Shown here: piece by piece, positions 25,492-35,428 of the stretch
Layout of the letters: the number at the start of each line of letters is the position of its first letter
Numbering within the stretch: the first letter of the stretch is position 1
Assembly (NCBI RefSeq): GCF_024758505.1
Contig: NZ_CP077970.1
Span: 8,494,001-8,558,000, forward strand
Source of the DNA: Bradyrhizobium arachidis
Lineage (GTDB): Bacteria; Pseudomonadota; Alphaproteobacteria; Rhizobiales; Xanthobacteraceae
Length of the DNA stretch: 64,000 nt
Direction: 5' to 3'
Position numbers and translations under genes: made by a program
The notes under the pieces: generated by a model
The model's input: the letters and a program-made list of their open reading frames with translations, nothing else
Databases searched by the model: none
Told to the model about the DNA's origin: nothing

Positions 25492-25731
25492 TTATCGCGA
25501 AATCCGCGCCGCTGCGCCGGCGCCCCCTCCACCAGCGCCTGTACTGATAAGCGTCGGCTTCCGCCAAAGGGCGGAGGCGACGATATGGAACAGACGCAGC
25601 GCCGGGGAGTTGATAATCATGCCTCGCATCAGCGCCTTGAAGAGTCGGTCGATTGTTGTCGACAGGGCGAGCCATTCTGCCGCAGCAGCAGGTGAGGAAT
25701 TGACAAGGTGAGATCGAACCGGAGCGCTCAT
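25492..25731 (-). CDS. Hypothetical protein (79 aa)
   Basis: An open frame MSAPVRSHLVNSSPAAAAEWLA with AGGAG nine bases before the ATG. It has no recognisable domain and ends in a Gly/Ala/Arg-rich tail. It is the only plausible gene in the 516-base gap 25380-25895; otherwise that stretch looks empty. Confidence 0.35.
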   Translation of the reverse strand: MSAPVRSHLVNSSPAAAAEWLALSTTIDRLFKALMRGMIINSPALRLFHIVASALWRKPTLISTGAGGGGAGAAARISR

Positions 25732-25895
25732 GCCGGGCTACTCCTGCTTGTTGATATGGCGCTCGCGATATGCCTGTCAGGGCTGATTGTCAGTCTTCTC
25801 AAGCTAGCCTGGTGACAGGACTTCAGACCTTTTCCGACGTCTGCCCGTTTCGGCTTGCGCAGCCAGAAGATATACAAGCTCTCGGAGGGAATAAA

Positions 25896-26078
25896 ATGAT
25901 CAAGAACGAAGCGAATGCCCGCCACCTGCGGGAAGCCAACAAGGCCTTCAAGGCGATCAAGAGTGAAAAACCAATGACCGATTACGCGAAGGCGCAGCAA
26001 TCCATTCAGGAAAATCGCGAGCGCTTGAAGGCGGAGCGCCTGGCACGCGAAGTCAGCTCGAAAGACGCTGCAAAATAG
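25896..26078 (+). CDS. Small charged hypothetical protein (60 aa)
   Basis: A 60-residue Lys/Glu/Ala-rich, probably helical protein (MIKNEANARHLREANKAFKA). The ATG at 25896 has a near-perfect ribosome site GGAGGGA five bases upstream. An upstream in-frame ATG (25770) lacks one. Function unknown. It is one of several small proteins in this island. Confidence 0.65.
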   Translation: MIKNEANARHLREANKAFKAIKSEKPMTDYAKAQQSIQENRERLKAERLAREVSSKDAAK

Positions 26079-26110
26079 CGCGGCGTTTTGCTCGCACTCC
26101 CGAAAGCGAA

Positions 26111-26326
26111 CTAGAGCATTGAGAGCACGACGATCCCGTCTTCAAGCTCTCCTGCAGCGAGGCGCGCTCGCGCGATATGCTCGAACTCTTTCCGGTACTT
26201 GTGAAGATAGCTGAAGGCTTGCTTGTCCGTCTGAAACGTTGTCGTAAGTCTGCAAATTTGTCGCGCTGCGCCGAGCGCAAGAGCAAAAGTGATTGTTCCG
26301 CCGCCGTCTGACTTGGCTCTGGGCAC
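26111..26326 (-). CDS. Hypothetical protein (71 aa)
   Basis: A GTG-started frame (MPRAKSDGGGTITFALALGA) after GGAGAGAG. The middle (DKQAFSYLHKYRKEFEHIARARLAAGELEDGIVVLSML) looks like an amphipathic helical protein. No family recognised. Confidence 0.55.
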   Translation of the reverse strand: MPRAKSDGGGTITFALALGAARQICRLTTTFQTDKQAFSYLHKYRKEFEHIARARLAAGELEDGIVVLSML

Positions 26327-26389
26327 GATCCGCTCTCTCCAGCTTGTACGCGGTCCTGGGTAGCCTCGTCGACGGTTGCCGAAGATTGA

Positions 26390-26623
26390 TTATCGCGACA
26401 ACTTCCTCGAGCGCTTCTTAGGCGCTGACGCCGGCAAGGTTACTGCAAGGGCTGCGTCGGCGGCTTCCTTGGCTTCGCGCAGATCTCGAAGCCGCGTCAT
26501 GTTCTTTCTGATTTCGACGGCGTGCTTTTCGACATCCGCCAATGCGCGTGCTCCGTCCTCAGCGGCCAATCGTCTACGGTCGGAACGTGCGATGCTCTCG
26601 GGTGACGGTTCTGCCGATTTCAT
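26390..26623 (-). CDS. Hypothetical protein (77 aa)
   Basis: Charged helical protein with a coiled-coil-like stretch (RALADVEKHAVEIRKNMTRL). Two in-frame ATGs exist (26632 and 26623). The ribosome site GGTGGAGG directly abuts the first and is nine bases from the second, so 26623 is preferred. Function unknown. Confidence 0.5.
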   Translation of the reverse strand: MKSAEPSPESIARSDRRRLAAEDGARALADVEKHAVEIRKNMTRLRDLREAKEAADAALAVTLPASAPKKRSRKLSR

Positions 26624-26656
26624 GGCGCTCATCCTCCACCCCCTTCCGCTATAGGC

Positions 26657-26686
26657 AAAACCCGCTCAATCCGGGGATCGAGCGGG
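26657..26686 (-). terminator. Intrinsic terminator of cspA
   Basis: On the minus strand CCCGCTC-N12-GAGCGGG is followed directly by TTTT, 44 bases after the cspA stop. A second hairpin (GCCGTTTCA-N9-TGAAACGGC, 26694-26720) lies between it and the gene. Confidence 0.65.
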
Positions 26687-26729
26687 CAGCATGGCCGTTT
26701 CAGTACATCCGTGAAACGGCACCAGGAGC

Positions 26730-26939
26730 TCAGGCCAGCGAGAGGTTCTCAGCGCTGACTTTGCCCCGCATCTTGTCGGTCTTGACCTCGAAGTTGACCT
26801 TTTGGCCCTCGGCGAGACCCGAAAGACCGGCACGTTCGACTGCGCTGATGTGAACGAACACATCGTTGCCGCCGTCATTCGGCTGAATGAATCCGAAGCC
26901 CTTTTGGCCGTTGAACCACTTAACAGTACCTGTCGTCAT
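26730..26939 (-). CDS. cspA: Cold-shock protein, CspA family
   Basis: A 69-residue single cold-shock domain. It has both RNA-binding motifs KGFGFIQ (RNP1) and VFVHISAV (RNP2) after [12 protein letters not shown]. It acts as an RNA chaperone. The ATG at 26939 follows GGAGAAG. It is divergent from a ribosomal protein S21 gene 435 bases away, and the two may share stress-related regulation. Paralogues are normally present elsewhere in such genomes. Confidence 0.95.
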   Translation of the reverse strand: MTTGTVKWFNGQKGFGFIQPNDGGNDVFVHISAVERAGLSGLAEGQKVNFEVKTDKMRGKVSAENLSLA

Positions 26940-27374
26940 TTTCTTCTCCAAAGCGCGCAAGCGCATTCCGCGTGACGGTCACGCGGCAATTTCAACTTCG
27001 TCGATGTCTTTGGAAAAGGAGCCCGCGGGCGCGTTCAACAAGGCACAGCGGCTAATCGAATACGGTCAATGTACACGCTTTCTGCCGTTTTACAAGGGAG
27101 GAGGCTGATTTGTTTCAGGTGGGCACCTCTGGTGCCAATCGAGAGCAACGTCAAACGGGCGTGTCGACGCGCGCGAGGAAGGCTTTATCGATTGACAGGG
27201 ACGTGCGGGAGTGGTCCGGTCTCTCCGCCGAACTGTATCGCCATGACGAGCAGATCCGCTTGTTCCAAGCCGGCGAAGAAGTACGCCGCTACGCTCATCC
27301 TCACAATCTCAATGCCCCTGCGCGATGGCTGCGTGCAGGCCTGTTCCAGTTCGCAGCCCAGCGAGGAGTCTCAA
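26940..27374. other. Long divergent leader region between cspA and rpsU
   Basis: 435 bases with no convincing gene. Open frames crossing it continue into rpsU and look like shadows. It may hold long 5' leaders of cspA and rpsU, as cold-shock genes often have; I cannot define a structure by eye. Confidence 0.35.
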
Positions 27375-27638
27375 TTGCAGGTACTTGTCCGCGACAACAA
27401 CATCGACCAGGCGCTTCGTGTTCTGAAGAAGAAGATGCAACGCGAGGGCGTCTTCCGGGAAATGAAGCAGCGGCGCTCCTACGAGAAGCCGTCGGAGCGA
27501 AAGACACGCGAAAGATCCGAGGCCATTCGCCGCGCCCGCAAGCTCGCCCGGAAGCAGGCGATCAGGGAAGGATTGCTGCCAGCGCCCCCGAAGAAGAAGC
27601 TTCCGGAGCGCAAGGCGCCTTTGCCGCAAGTTACCTAG
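27375..27638 (+). CDS. rpsU: 30S ribosomal protein S21 (TTG start)
   Basis: An 87-residue S21 beginning [20 protein letters not shown] with the conserved basic core [20 protein letters not shown] and a Lys/Pro tail. The start is a TTG at 27375, fixed by GAGGAG six bases upstream and by the family's N-terminus. The frame runs upstream but that part does not resemble S21. S21 helps in initiation-site base pairing on the small subunit. Bradyrhizobia often carry more than one copy; this may be a cold- or stress-linked paralogue. Confidence 0.92.
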   Translation: MQVLVRDNNIDQALRVLKKKMQREGVFREMKQRRSYEKPSERKTRERSEAIRRARKLARKQAIREGLLPAPPKKKLPERKAPLPQVT

Positions 27639-27742
27639 CAAGAAGCACGCCGCAAGAAGCACATCTGGCAAATGTGCCTTGGTGCCGGGAGGCTGCGCAG
27701 ACGTCTCGTTTGAGCGATGCTGATTGTGGGACGTCGCATGTC

Positions 27743-28021
27743 CTATGTCCTGAAATCGACACCCCGCAGCACGATTCCGCGTGGGCTTCCTTCAAGCTCC
27801 GTCGCTCGATACTTGCCGGCCGCGCGCGCCTCAATGCGGTCGCGCAGGCGGATGAACTGGGCTTCGCGATGCTCGGGACGGACCTGCGGGCCGCGCTCTA
27901 GATAATCCATCGCGGAGGTCGAGATCGCGCAAGGAATTTCCTCGCCGCCGTCGCGCATCGAGAACACGACGATCATCCGGTCGTCTTCGTGGCCGATATA
28001 GTGGCCGCTGGTGAGGGTCAT
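27743..28021 (-). CDS. DUF1488-like protein
   Basis: A 92-residue protein (MTLTSGHYIGHEDDRMIVVF ... EIPCAISTSAMDYLE) resembling DUF1488 proteins in its VVFSMRDGGEEIPCAIS core. The ATG at 28021 follows GGAGGAG. Function unknown; family assignment is from memory of the pattern. Confidence 0.6.
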   Translation of the reverse strand: MTLTSGHYIGHEDDRMIVVFSMRDGGEEIPCAISTSAMDYLERGPQVRPEHREAQFIRLRDRIEARAAGKYRATELEGSPRGIVLRGVDFRT

Positions 28022-28094
28022 GACCTACTCCTCCAAGTAATGGCTTCCTGGCACAATCGTTTTTCAATTCGTTGTTCGCGCCACCGCGATCGTC

Positions 28095-28391
28095 TCAGCT
28101 CTCTTCATTGAGCCGAGCGAAATCGTCGAACAGCGCCGACACCAGGGCGCGATGGCGCGTGTCTTCCGCAGGCAGGCTCGCGGCATAGAGGTTGAGCAGA
28201 TAGCGTGCCTTCGCTGCGGCCTCGGGCCATGACGCGGCGGGCTCCGTCATCAGGCGGTTTTCGATATCGGCCTCACGCTCGCGGAGCTGCCTGACATTGC
28301 TCTCGACTTCGGCGAGCGCGCGGCGCAGGTCCGTCGCCTTCTGCGCCGCCATACCGCGATGCTTGTCGAGATCAACGGGCTGGTCAGTCAT
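28095..28391 (-). CDS. Hypothetical coiled-coil protein (98 aa)
   Basis: Starts MTDQPVDLDKHRGMAAQKAT. Residues about 15-50 form a coiled coil (RALAEVESNVRQLREREADI). It overlaps the upstream gene by 8 bases (28384-28391), so translation is probably coupled. Function unknown. Confidence 0.65.
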   Translation of the reverse strand: MTDQPVDLDKHRGMAAQKATDLRRALAEVESNVRQLREREADIENRLMTEPAASWPEAAAKARYLLNLYAASLPAEDTRHRALVSALFDDFARLNEES

Positions 28392-28650
28392 TGGCGCCCC
28401 GCGCATCGGCGGCCTGCGCATTGGCAAGGTCGACGGAACCAATCGACAGCACCTCCATGGCGTCGCACGCGCCCACCGCGGGCACGATGATCGTCGTGGC
28501 GATGCGGCGATAGGCCGAGAAGGTCTCGCTCTCGATCGTCTCCTCGTCGGCGATCACTTCGTAGGCGCCAGCGGGCAGCAGCCGCTCGATGCCGCGGATG
28601 CGGAACGGACGCCTGAACGTGACCGTCTCCCGCCGCGAGCTGATGGTCAT
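28384..28650 (-). CDS. Hypothetical protein (88 aa)
   Basis: Starts MTISSRRETVTFRRPFRIRG at 28650. The conserved-looking centre (LLPAGAYEVIADEETIESETFSAYRRIATT) suggests a small beta-rich domain seen in many rhizobial small proteins. First gene of a two-gene unit with the coiled-coil gene. Function unknown. Confidence 0.6.
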   Translation of the reverse strand: MTISSRRETVTFRRPFRIRGIERLLPAGAYEVIADEETIESETFSAYRRIATTIIVPAVGACDAMEVLSIGSVDLANAQAADARGAND

Positions 28651-28909
28651 GCACGCCTGCCTTTTTGCAAGAGGGCCGCAACCGACCGGTAGCGACCATG
28701 CGCCCGTCGCGCGGCAATAGCCAGGACTTTCGCCACCACGCCGCATGCACTGACGCCGCAGCGTTGGCCCCACGCACAAGCGATATTCTTAGTCCTCGCT
28801 ATTGGCGTGCCGCAGGCGTAGGGTCTCCGCATCACCGCACTTCCCAACGGCATCGACCGGTGACTGAGGGTCATGTGCGCTCCCGCCGACAGAGTTGCAG
28901 GAGCGTTCG

Positions 28910-29008
28910 ATGTCGCGTTTTCGTGCCTCGGAATGGATCGTCCCGCCGGTGATCGTTCCACTGTTTCTTCTGCTTCTGGTGTGTGCCGCGGCCGTCCTCA
29001 ATGGCTAG
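28910..29008 (+). CDS. Small single-pass membrane peptide (32 aa)
   Basis: MSRFRASEWIVPPVIVPLFL then LLLVCAAAVLNG: a basic start and one membrane segment. AGGAGC lies seven bases before the ATG. Its stop overlaps the next gene's ATG by 8 bases (ATGGCTAG), which supports coupled translation of both. Short enough to be missed by gene finders. Confidence 0.55.
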   Translation: MSRFRASEWIVPPVIVPLFLLLLVCAAAVLNG

Positions 29009-29348
29009 GACCACGCGCGTGCCCTATCTGGTTACGGGAACCAACGAGCATGGCAGCGCCAATCTCGGCCGCGTCAGCGCGAGCGTTGCGCTGCGCCTCG
29101 CACGAAAACTGCTGCGCGAGGGCTACATGGACGTGCGCATCTGCACGCCGCGCGGGCGCGTGCTGCAATCGGACGAACTGGACGAACTCGAACCCCCACA
29201 GGAGACGGACGTCATGGCCAAGGGACAGCAACGCAGCAATCGCGAAGCCAAGAAGCCGAAGAAGGAAAAAGCCAAGGTGATCACGGCGGCGCCGAGCCGC
29301 AAGGAGGCCGCCTGGCAGCCGGATTTCGGTCCGGCAAAGAAGAAATAG
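29001..29348 (+). CDS. Hypothetical basic protein (115 aa), possible internal start
   Basis: Starts MARTTRVPYLVTGTNEHGSA. The first 71 residues look like a small regulatory-type domain (VSASVALRLARKLLREGYMDVRI). The last 44 (from MAKGQQRSNREAKKPKKEKA) are very basic. An in-frame ATG at 29214 preceded by AGGAGA could start this second part as a separate product. Coupled to the membrane peptide upstream. Function unknown. Confidence 0.6.
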   Translation: MARTTRVPYLVTGTNEHGSANLGRVSASVALRLARKLLREGYMDVRICTPRGRVLQSDELDELEPPQETDVMAKGQQRSNREAKKPKKEKAKVITAAPSRKEAAWQPDFGPAKKK

Positions 29349-29414
29349 GCAAGGATCTTCCCATCGAGCGGGAGCCAGAAAGCGTTCATCTCCTCCCGTA
29401 AAATTAGAGACAGC

Positions 29415-29660
29415 CTACTGCTTCGGTTTTTCGACCGCGAAGTGAAGCCTGACCTGCATCACCGGGCCGGCTTCGTTCCGCACCTCAATCGCCATATGCC
29501 GTTTTGACAGGTCCGGAGAGCCATGCATCGCGTCCCGGGCCATGTCGACCAGGGACCTGGTCGCTTCGGTCTGCACCGCGCGAAGGCTCGAGAGTTCCAA
29601 ACCTTCCTCATCAGCGAATAGGCCGTCGTCGTCGTGTAGATCGAAATAATACCGTGTCAT
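29415..29660 (-). CDS. DUF6894-type small protein
   Basis: An 81-residue protein opening MTRYYFDLHDDDGLFADEEG, the hallmark of a small family abundant in Bradyrhizobium, followed by ATRSLVDMARDAM. The ATG at 29660 follows GGGAGCG. Biochemical role unknown. Confidence 0.7.
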   Translation of the reverse strand: MTRYYFDLHDDDGLFADEEGLELSSLRAVQTEATRSLVDMARDAMHGSPDLSKRHMAIEVRNEAGPVMQVRLHFAVEKPKQ

Positions 29661-30046
29661 TGAGCGCTCCCAACAGCAGGCGGGAGCGCACCGCGTCTCT
29701 CAGCCACCGACGCCTACGCGCAAAGCCCCGATCGGTGATGGATTGACAATAGGGCTGATGCCAAATGGTTGCTAAGCCGCAACGCCGTTGTCCATGATGC
29801 GAAGGGTCCGATTTTCGGAGCAGACAAAGTTCGTAGGCGATCCATCCTCGCTTGCAACGCCCCTTTGACCGATAGCCGAGTTGGCTTGTGGAGCTGCCCA
29901 CGGGGGAGGAGAGGACTTCCGGTTACCCCGCTCGGCATTGTAGGAGAAACTCACCTCAAGCGAGGTTCCAGCCGATTCTCCGTACACCCGCTCCGTTGTA
30001 ACCTGATAGGATCCAATATCGCTGGACCCTGAGGAGTCGTCTTGCA
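29661..30046. other. Intergenic region without clear genes
   Basis: 386 bases between two divergent genes. Short frames exist on both strands (for example 29772-30047 minus) but none has family resemblance or a good ribosome site. It probably carries the promoter of the downstream binding-protein gene. Confidence 0.35.
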
Positions 30047-31042
30047 ATGAGGCGGCGTGAGTTCACAGCCGTGCTGTTGCTTGCTGCTGCTATACGGCCT
30101 GCGCTGGCGCAGCAGCGCGCCATCCCTCGAATAGCAATCTTCCATCCTGCCATCCCGACGACACTGCTTACCGAAACCGGCGGTGGAACGGCCTGGCGTG
30201 CGTTCTTCGGTGAGCTGCGCCGCCTCGGTTATGTCGAAGGCCAGAGCCTGATCGTCGAGCGCTATTCGGCAGAGGGGCACCACGAGCGCTATGCAGACAT
30301 CGCGCGGGCCGTCGTGGACAGCAATCCGGATCTGATCGTTACCGGAACCAATCCCGTCGTGCTCGCCTTCAAGGCGATCACCAGTCGTACCCCGATTGTT
30401 GCGTTCATGATCGATCCGCTGAAGGCAGCACTGGTCGCAAGCCTCGCCCGGCCGGGCGGCAATCTCACCGGCATCACGCTCGACGCCGGAATCGAAATTT
30501 GGGGCAAGCGCCTCGAGTTATTGAAGGAAGCCGTCCCCTCGACAAGCCGGACCGCCTTTCTCGGCATGCGCGAGGGGTGGGAAGGTTCGTTTGGACAGGC
30601 CATACGGGACGTAGCCAGCCGATTGGGAATCTCGCTGATTTCAATGCTGCCGAGCGCCGGCACCACGTCGGAGATCGAGCGTGTCTTTGCGGAGATGGCC
30701 GAGCAACGGCCTGACGCCGTGTTGATCACCGGCGAAGGCGACCTCTATGCCAACCGTCAATTGATCTCCGAGCTCGCGTACAAGTACCGCATGCCGACGA
30801 TGTGTCCGTACCGCGACTACGTCGATGCCGGAGGACTGATGGCCTATACGGTGGACCTTGCGGAGCTGCTGAAGCACATGGCCCGAGACGTCCAGCGAAT
30901 TCTCACCGGGACGAAGCCGGGCGACATCCCGATCTATCAGCCTACGAAGTTCGAGCTGCTGATCAACCTGAGGACGGCAAGAACGATCGGCCTTTCGTTG
31001 CCTGCGAACCTGCTGTCGCGCGCTGATGAAATGATCGAATGA
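30047..31042 (+). CDS. ABC transporter substrate-binding protein (ABC_sub_bind type)
   Basis: A 331-residue periplasmic protein. The signal peptide is MRRREFTAVLLLAAAIRPALA (cut near 21). The body (IPRIAIFHPAIPTTLL ... GYVEGQSLIVERYSAEG ... DLIVTGTNPVVLAFKAIT ... IPIVAFMIDPLKAALVASLA, with TP at that position here) follows the two-lobed PF04392-type binding fold common as orphans in Bradyrhizobium. No permease or ATPase is adjacent, so the ligand and partner transporter are unknown. Confidence 0.88.
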   Translation: MRRREFTAVLLLAAAIRPALAQQRAIPRIAIFHPAIPTTLLTETGGGTAWRAFFGELRRLGYVEGQSLIVERYSAEGHHERYADIARAVVDSNPDLIVTGTNPVVLAFKAITSRTPIVAFMIDPLKAALVASLARPGGNLTGITLDAGIEIWGKRLELLKEAVPSTSRTAFLGMREGWEGSFGQAIRDVASRLGISLISMLPSAGTTSEIERVFAEMAEQRPDAVLITGEGDLYANRQLISELAYKYRMPTMCPYRDYVDAGGLMAYTVDLAELLKHMARDVQRILTGTKPGDIPIYQPTKFELLINLRTARTIGLSLPANLLSRADEMIE

Positions 31043-31059
31043 AGTCCGCCATGGGCGGT

Positions 31060-31338
31060 CTAACCACCTCGTCTCACGCTGTCGATAAACCGCTGTTGCT
31101 CGCCGGGCGCGTAACCCTGGGAAGCTCCGGGATACGGTTCACCGAAACCATCGTCTTGTGACGGCCGGGAGCGCATCGGCCCCGACGGCGCATAGGCAAA
31201 CCCCGAACGGGGGTCTGAGACAGTGACGCCCTGACTGGGAGGAACACTTGCATGCGACCGGCGCGCAGGATGCACCGATGCCGCGTTCGCAGCGCCGCAC
31301 AGTGTGATCAAGAGGCCCAACGCCAAGATTGCACGCAT
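31060..31338 (-). CDS. Small secreted protein (92 aa)
   Basis: The signal peptide MRAILALGLLITLCGAANAA is followed by a Ser/Pro/Gly-rich body with no cysteine in the mature part. The ATG at 31338 follows GGAGA; an upstream in-frame start lacks one. Converges on the binding-protein gene with an 17-base gap. Function unknown. Confidence 0.6.
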   Translation of the reverse strand: MRAILALGLLITLCGAANAASVHPARRSHASVPPSQGVTVSDPRSGFAYAPSGPMRSRPSQDDGFGEPYPGASQGYAPGEQQRFIDSVRRGG

Positions 31339-31781
31339 TGCTTTTCTCCAATCGACAGCCGCTCGCACCTAAGTGGGGCTGACCCCGCGCTATCCCAACG
31401 ACTGGCGGTTCACGATCAGTCACATCGGCGGCATTGCGGGCGCGGGGCGTCAACCTGATCCGCGGCTAGGTCCGGCGCCCACAAGAAACCTGCCGACGCG
31501 TTGGTCGGTGATGGCGAGTTCGCCGGGCCTTGAGATCGTTCCAAAAATATGCCCGCCCCATGAGGAGAAACATATGCGATCCGTCAGCATTTGCCCCGAG
31601 TGCGCCCTCGTCGGCGACAGCAAGAGGGCAAGTGCCGGCATTGATGCCGGCGGCGCACTCACGATCATTTTATTGGGTCGTAACCTCGGTGCAGCTTCGA
31701 AGCCGAAGGCGGCACCCTACATGAATTGGCATGATTACCATCATCTTATGATGGACATGCCACAGAACCTTTGGAGCCAAC
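31339..31781. other. Intergenic region with a weak open frame
   Basis: A frame from ATG 31574 (MRSVSICPECALVGDSKRAS, running to 31843) has an excellent AGGAGA ribosome site, but its second half overlaps the next gene in another frame and resembles nothing. It may be a decayed gene. Nothing else is recognisable here. Confidence 0.3.
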
Positions 31782-31967
31782 ATGGGCGAAGTTGTTCAAT
31801 TCGTATCGAGATCCGAGCGCGAGCGAGCGCGCCTTATTCGTGAGGCGCGCGCAATTTATGACAGCATCTTTCCGCCTGCCGACCCTAGCAGCGCACGCCA
31901 GGACAACGCCGGCCACGGGATCAGCGGAGCCAACGCCCATCGTAGCGACATGAGCAACCTGTCGTGA
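31782..31967 (+). CDS. Hypothetical protein (61 aa)
   Basis: MGEVVQFVSRSERERARLIR then EARAIYDSIFPPADP: a short charged helical protein of a type frequent in Bradyrhizobium. TTGGAG lies six bases before the ATG. It shares GTGA with the next gene, so both are coupled. Function unknown. Confidence 0.65.
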   Translation: MGEVVQFVSRSERERARLIREARAIYDSIFPPADPSSARQDNAGHGISGANAHRSDMSNLS

Positions 31968-32173
31968 TCAAGATCATCGCGGTCCTCTGCAGTCTCGCCT
32001 CGCCGGCAAATTGCCACGAGCAAATCGTCACCACCTCGGACTTCGCTCAGGTTTCGGTGCAGTCCTGCCTCATGGGCGCGCCGCAACTCGCCGAATGGAT
32101 GAACCAGCACCCCGCCGAGCGCCTGGCAGCATGGCGCTGCGTGCTCGGCCAACAGAACGGTCGAGGAATCTAA
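31964..32173 (+). CDS. Small Cys-containing probable exported protein (69 aa)
   Basis: GTG start at 31964 within the GTGA overlap. MIKIIAVLCSLASPANCHEQ has a short hydrophobic start and four Cys in total (CSLASPANC, SCLMG, WRCVLG), suggesting two disulfides if exported. I recall similar short proteins in rhizobia but no assigned function. Confidence 0.6.
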   Translation: MIKIIAVLCSLASPANCHEQIVTTSDFAQVSVQSCLMGAPQLAEWMNQHPAERLAAWRCVLGQQNGRGI

Positions 32174-32201
32174 GCCGGCGCGCCGCCGCGCCGCGCTCCT
32201 T

Positions 32202-32639
32202 CTATCTCGTTGCCTTCACGCGCTCCTTCACGGGGATCACAAGTTTTAATCCGGACCAGACCTCGTCGACGGCGCAGACCTTGACGTCGACAAGGCCGTT
32301 CGCGAGCGCAGTCTCGCGGATCACCGTCTCCGTCACATCAGTCGCGACGCCGGAGGCCTTCTTCGGCCACGACACCCAGATCATGCCGTCGGGTGCGATT
32401 GCCTTGCGGTAACCGCGAAGCTTGGCAGCGAGGCCCTTGGCCTCGGTGGCGAAGAGATGCACCTGGTCCAGCGGCGCCTTGGCGGCCTTCATGATCCGCA
32501 CATCGGCCGGCAATTCGCCCACGATGGCTGTGTAGGCAGCCGGTGCCCCATCCACAAAGATGCGAAAGCCCGGCTTGATGCCGAGCTTCTGCACCGTCGA
32601 CCTGCCGGAATAACCCGCCACGACCGCCTGCTCGTTCAC
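32202..32639 (-). CDS. DUF3052 family protein
   Basis: A 145-residue protein (AGYSGRSTVQKLGIKPGFRI ... VHLFATEAKGLAAKL ... MIWVSWPKKASGVATDVTE) matching the DUF3052 pattern. Family function unknown. Its start overlaps the stop of the DUF2867 gene by four bases (ATGA), so the two form an operon. Confidence 0.8.
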   Translation of the reverse strand: MNEQAVVAGYSGRSTVQKLGIKPGFRIFVDGAPAAYTAIVGELPADVRIMKAAKAPLDQVHLFATEAKGLAAKLRGYRKAIAPDGMIWVSWPKKASGVATDVTETVIRETALANGLVDVKVCAVDEVWSGLKLVIPVKERVKATR

Positions 32640-33157
32640 AGCCGCTTCGCCGCAACGGCGTTCGACATCAGGATTCGAACACCTGCGCGATGGAAGGGAA
32701 CGATGAAGAACAGATAGATCTTTCCATAGGCGTTATGGACGGTGCAGAGCGTCGAAACGACGACATTCGTCGCATCCCCCTCTTTCGCTTTCAGAACCGA
32801 CAATCTGAAATCGAGGTGCTTGTTGTTTCGCCCGGCCACAATCTCATGCTCGGCGATGAAATAGATCGGCCACGGTCCGACCTTGTCGCCCACGCGGTAT
32901 TCGCGCCTGGCGGTGGGCCTCATGATTTCGCCGACGGTTGGCGCCTCCAGGCCGAAGAGCTTCGCGATCACATTGCGGACGACCAGTATCGCCTTCATCC
33001 AGAGCGGCGTGTGGCCGAACAGCGCGAAGAAGATATCGACGATACCGGCGTCAGGCCGGGTGAGCGCGGCGCGGTAGGAATCGTGGAAATACGCGCTGCG
33101 CACAGCGTCCCGGTCAAGCGCGCTGCTAGGCGGAACATCGCATTCGACGACGTGCAT
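32636..33157 (-). CDS. DUF2867 family protein
   Basis: A 173-residue protein with DUF2867-like segments (KVGPWPIYFIAEHEIVAGRN ... LDFRLSVLKAK ... TLCTVHNAYGKIYLFFIVPFHR). Family of unknown function, possibly a small lipid/START-like fold. First gene of the DUF2867-DUF3052 operon; separated from ftsH by a terminator. Confidence 0.75.
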   Translation of the reverse strand: MHVVECDVPPSSALDRDAVRSAYFHDSYRAALTRPDAGIVDIFFALFGHTPLWMKAILVVRNVIAKLFGLEAPTVGEIMRPTARREYRVGDKVGPWPIYFIAEHEIVAGRNNKHLDFRLSVLKAKEGDATNVVVSTLCTVHNAYGKIYLFFIVPFHRAGVRILMSNAVAAKRL

Positions 33158-33192
33158 TGCGGCCTCTCGACAGACCCCGATAGTTCACAAGA

Positions 33193-33217
33193 AAACGGGC
33201 GCATGACGCGCCCGTTT
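33193..33217 (-). terminator. Intrinsic terminator after ftsH
   Basis: AAACGGGCGC-N5-GCGCCCGTTT, a perfect 10-bp stem 32 bases beyond the ftsH stop; on the minus strand it runs into TTTTCTTG. Confidence 0.85.
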
Positions 33218-33248
33218 CATGGTCAATTTGTTTGCCAGCCGCCGAAGC

Positions 33249-35171
<1,923 letters not shown>

Positions 35172-35313
35172 AGATCTTCCTTCGTGGTCGCGCGGATCGC
35201 GGCCCTATTCCTTGGGCAGGCTTTCTTAGAGCAAGTGAGAGAAAATCCCCAAGGAATCCTCTCTGTTAGCTGCATACAATTTAGGTGCCGCCCCGGTCAC
35301 TGCCAAGGGAACT

Positions 35314-35336
35314 AGATGGGACTATTTATCCCATCT
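35314..35336. promoter_or_regulatory. Dyad upstream of ftsH
   Basis: AGATGGGA-N7-TCCCATCT, an 8-bp inverted repeat in the 257-base tilS-ftsH gap, 143 bases before the ftsH start. It could be an operator, or a weak hairpin after tilS; there is no T-run. Confidence 0.35.
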
Positions 35337-35428
35337 TAGCCCGATTCCCGCTCAAATAATGGCCGGCCCGGGTTGGTTTTTCCGCTCTGGTTAAGGTGTC
35401 CTGAGGACCTGTCGGGAGCGAGCCGGTG

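Noticed and set aside
27110..27901. 263-residue plus-strand frame over rpsU and DUF1488
   Set aside because: It overlaps the recognisable S21 frame and runs antisense through the DUF1488-like gene, and has no family resemblance.
29772..30047. 91-residue minus-strand frame upstream of the binding-protein gene
   Set aside because: Ser/Gly-rich, no ribosome site, and it occupies the expected promoter region.
31574..31843. 89-residue frame with a good ribosome site
   Set aside because: Its second half overlaps the better-supported gene at 31782 in another frame and it resembles nothing; kept only as a possible decayed gene.
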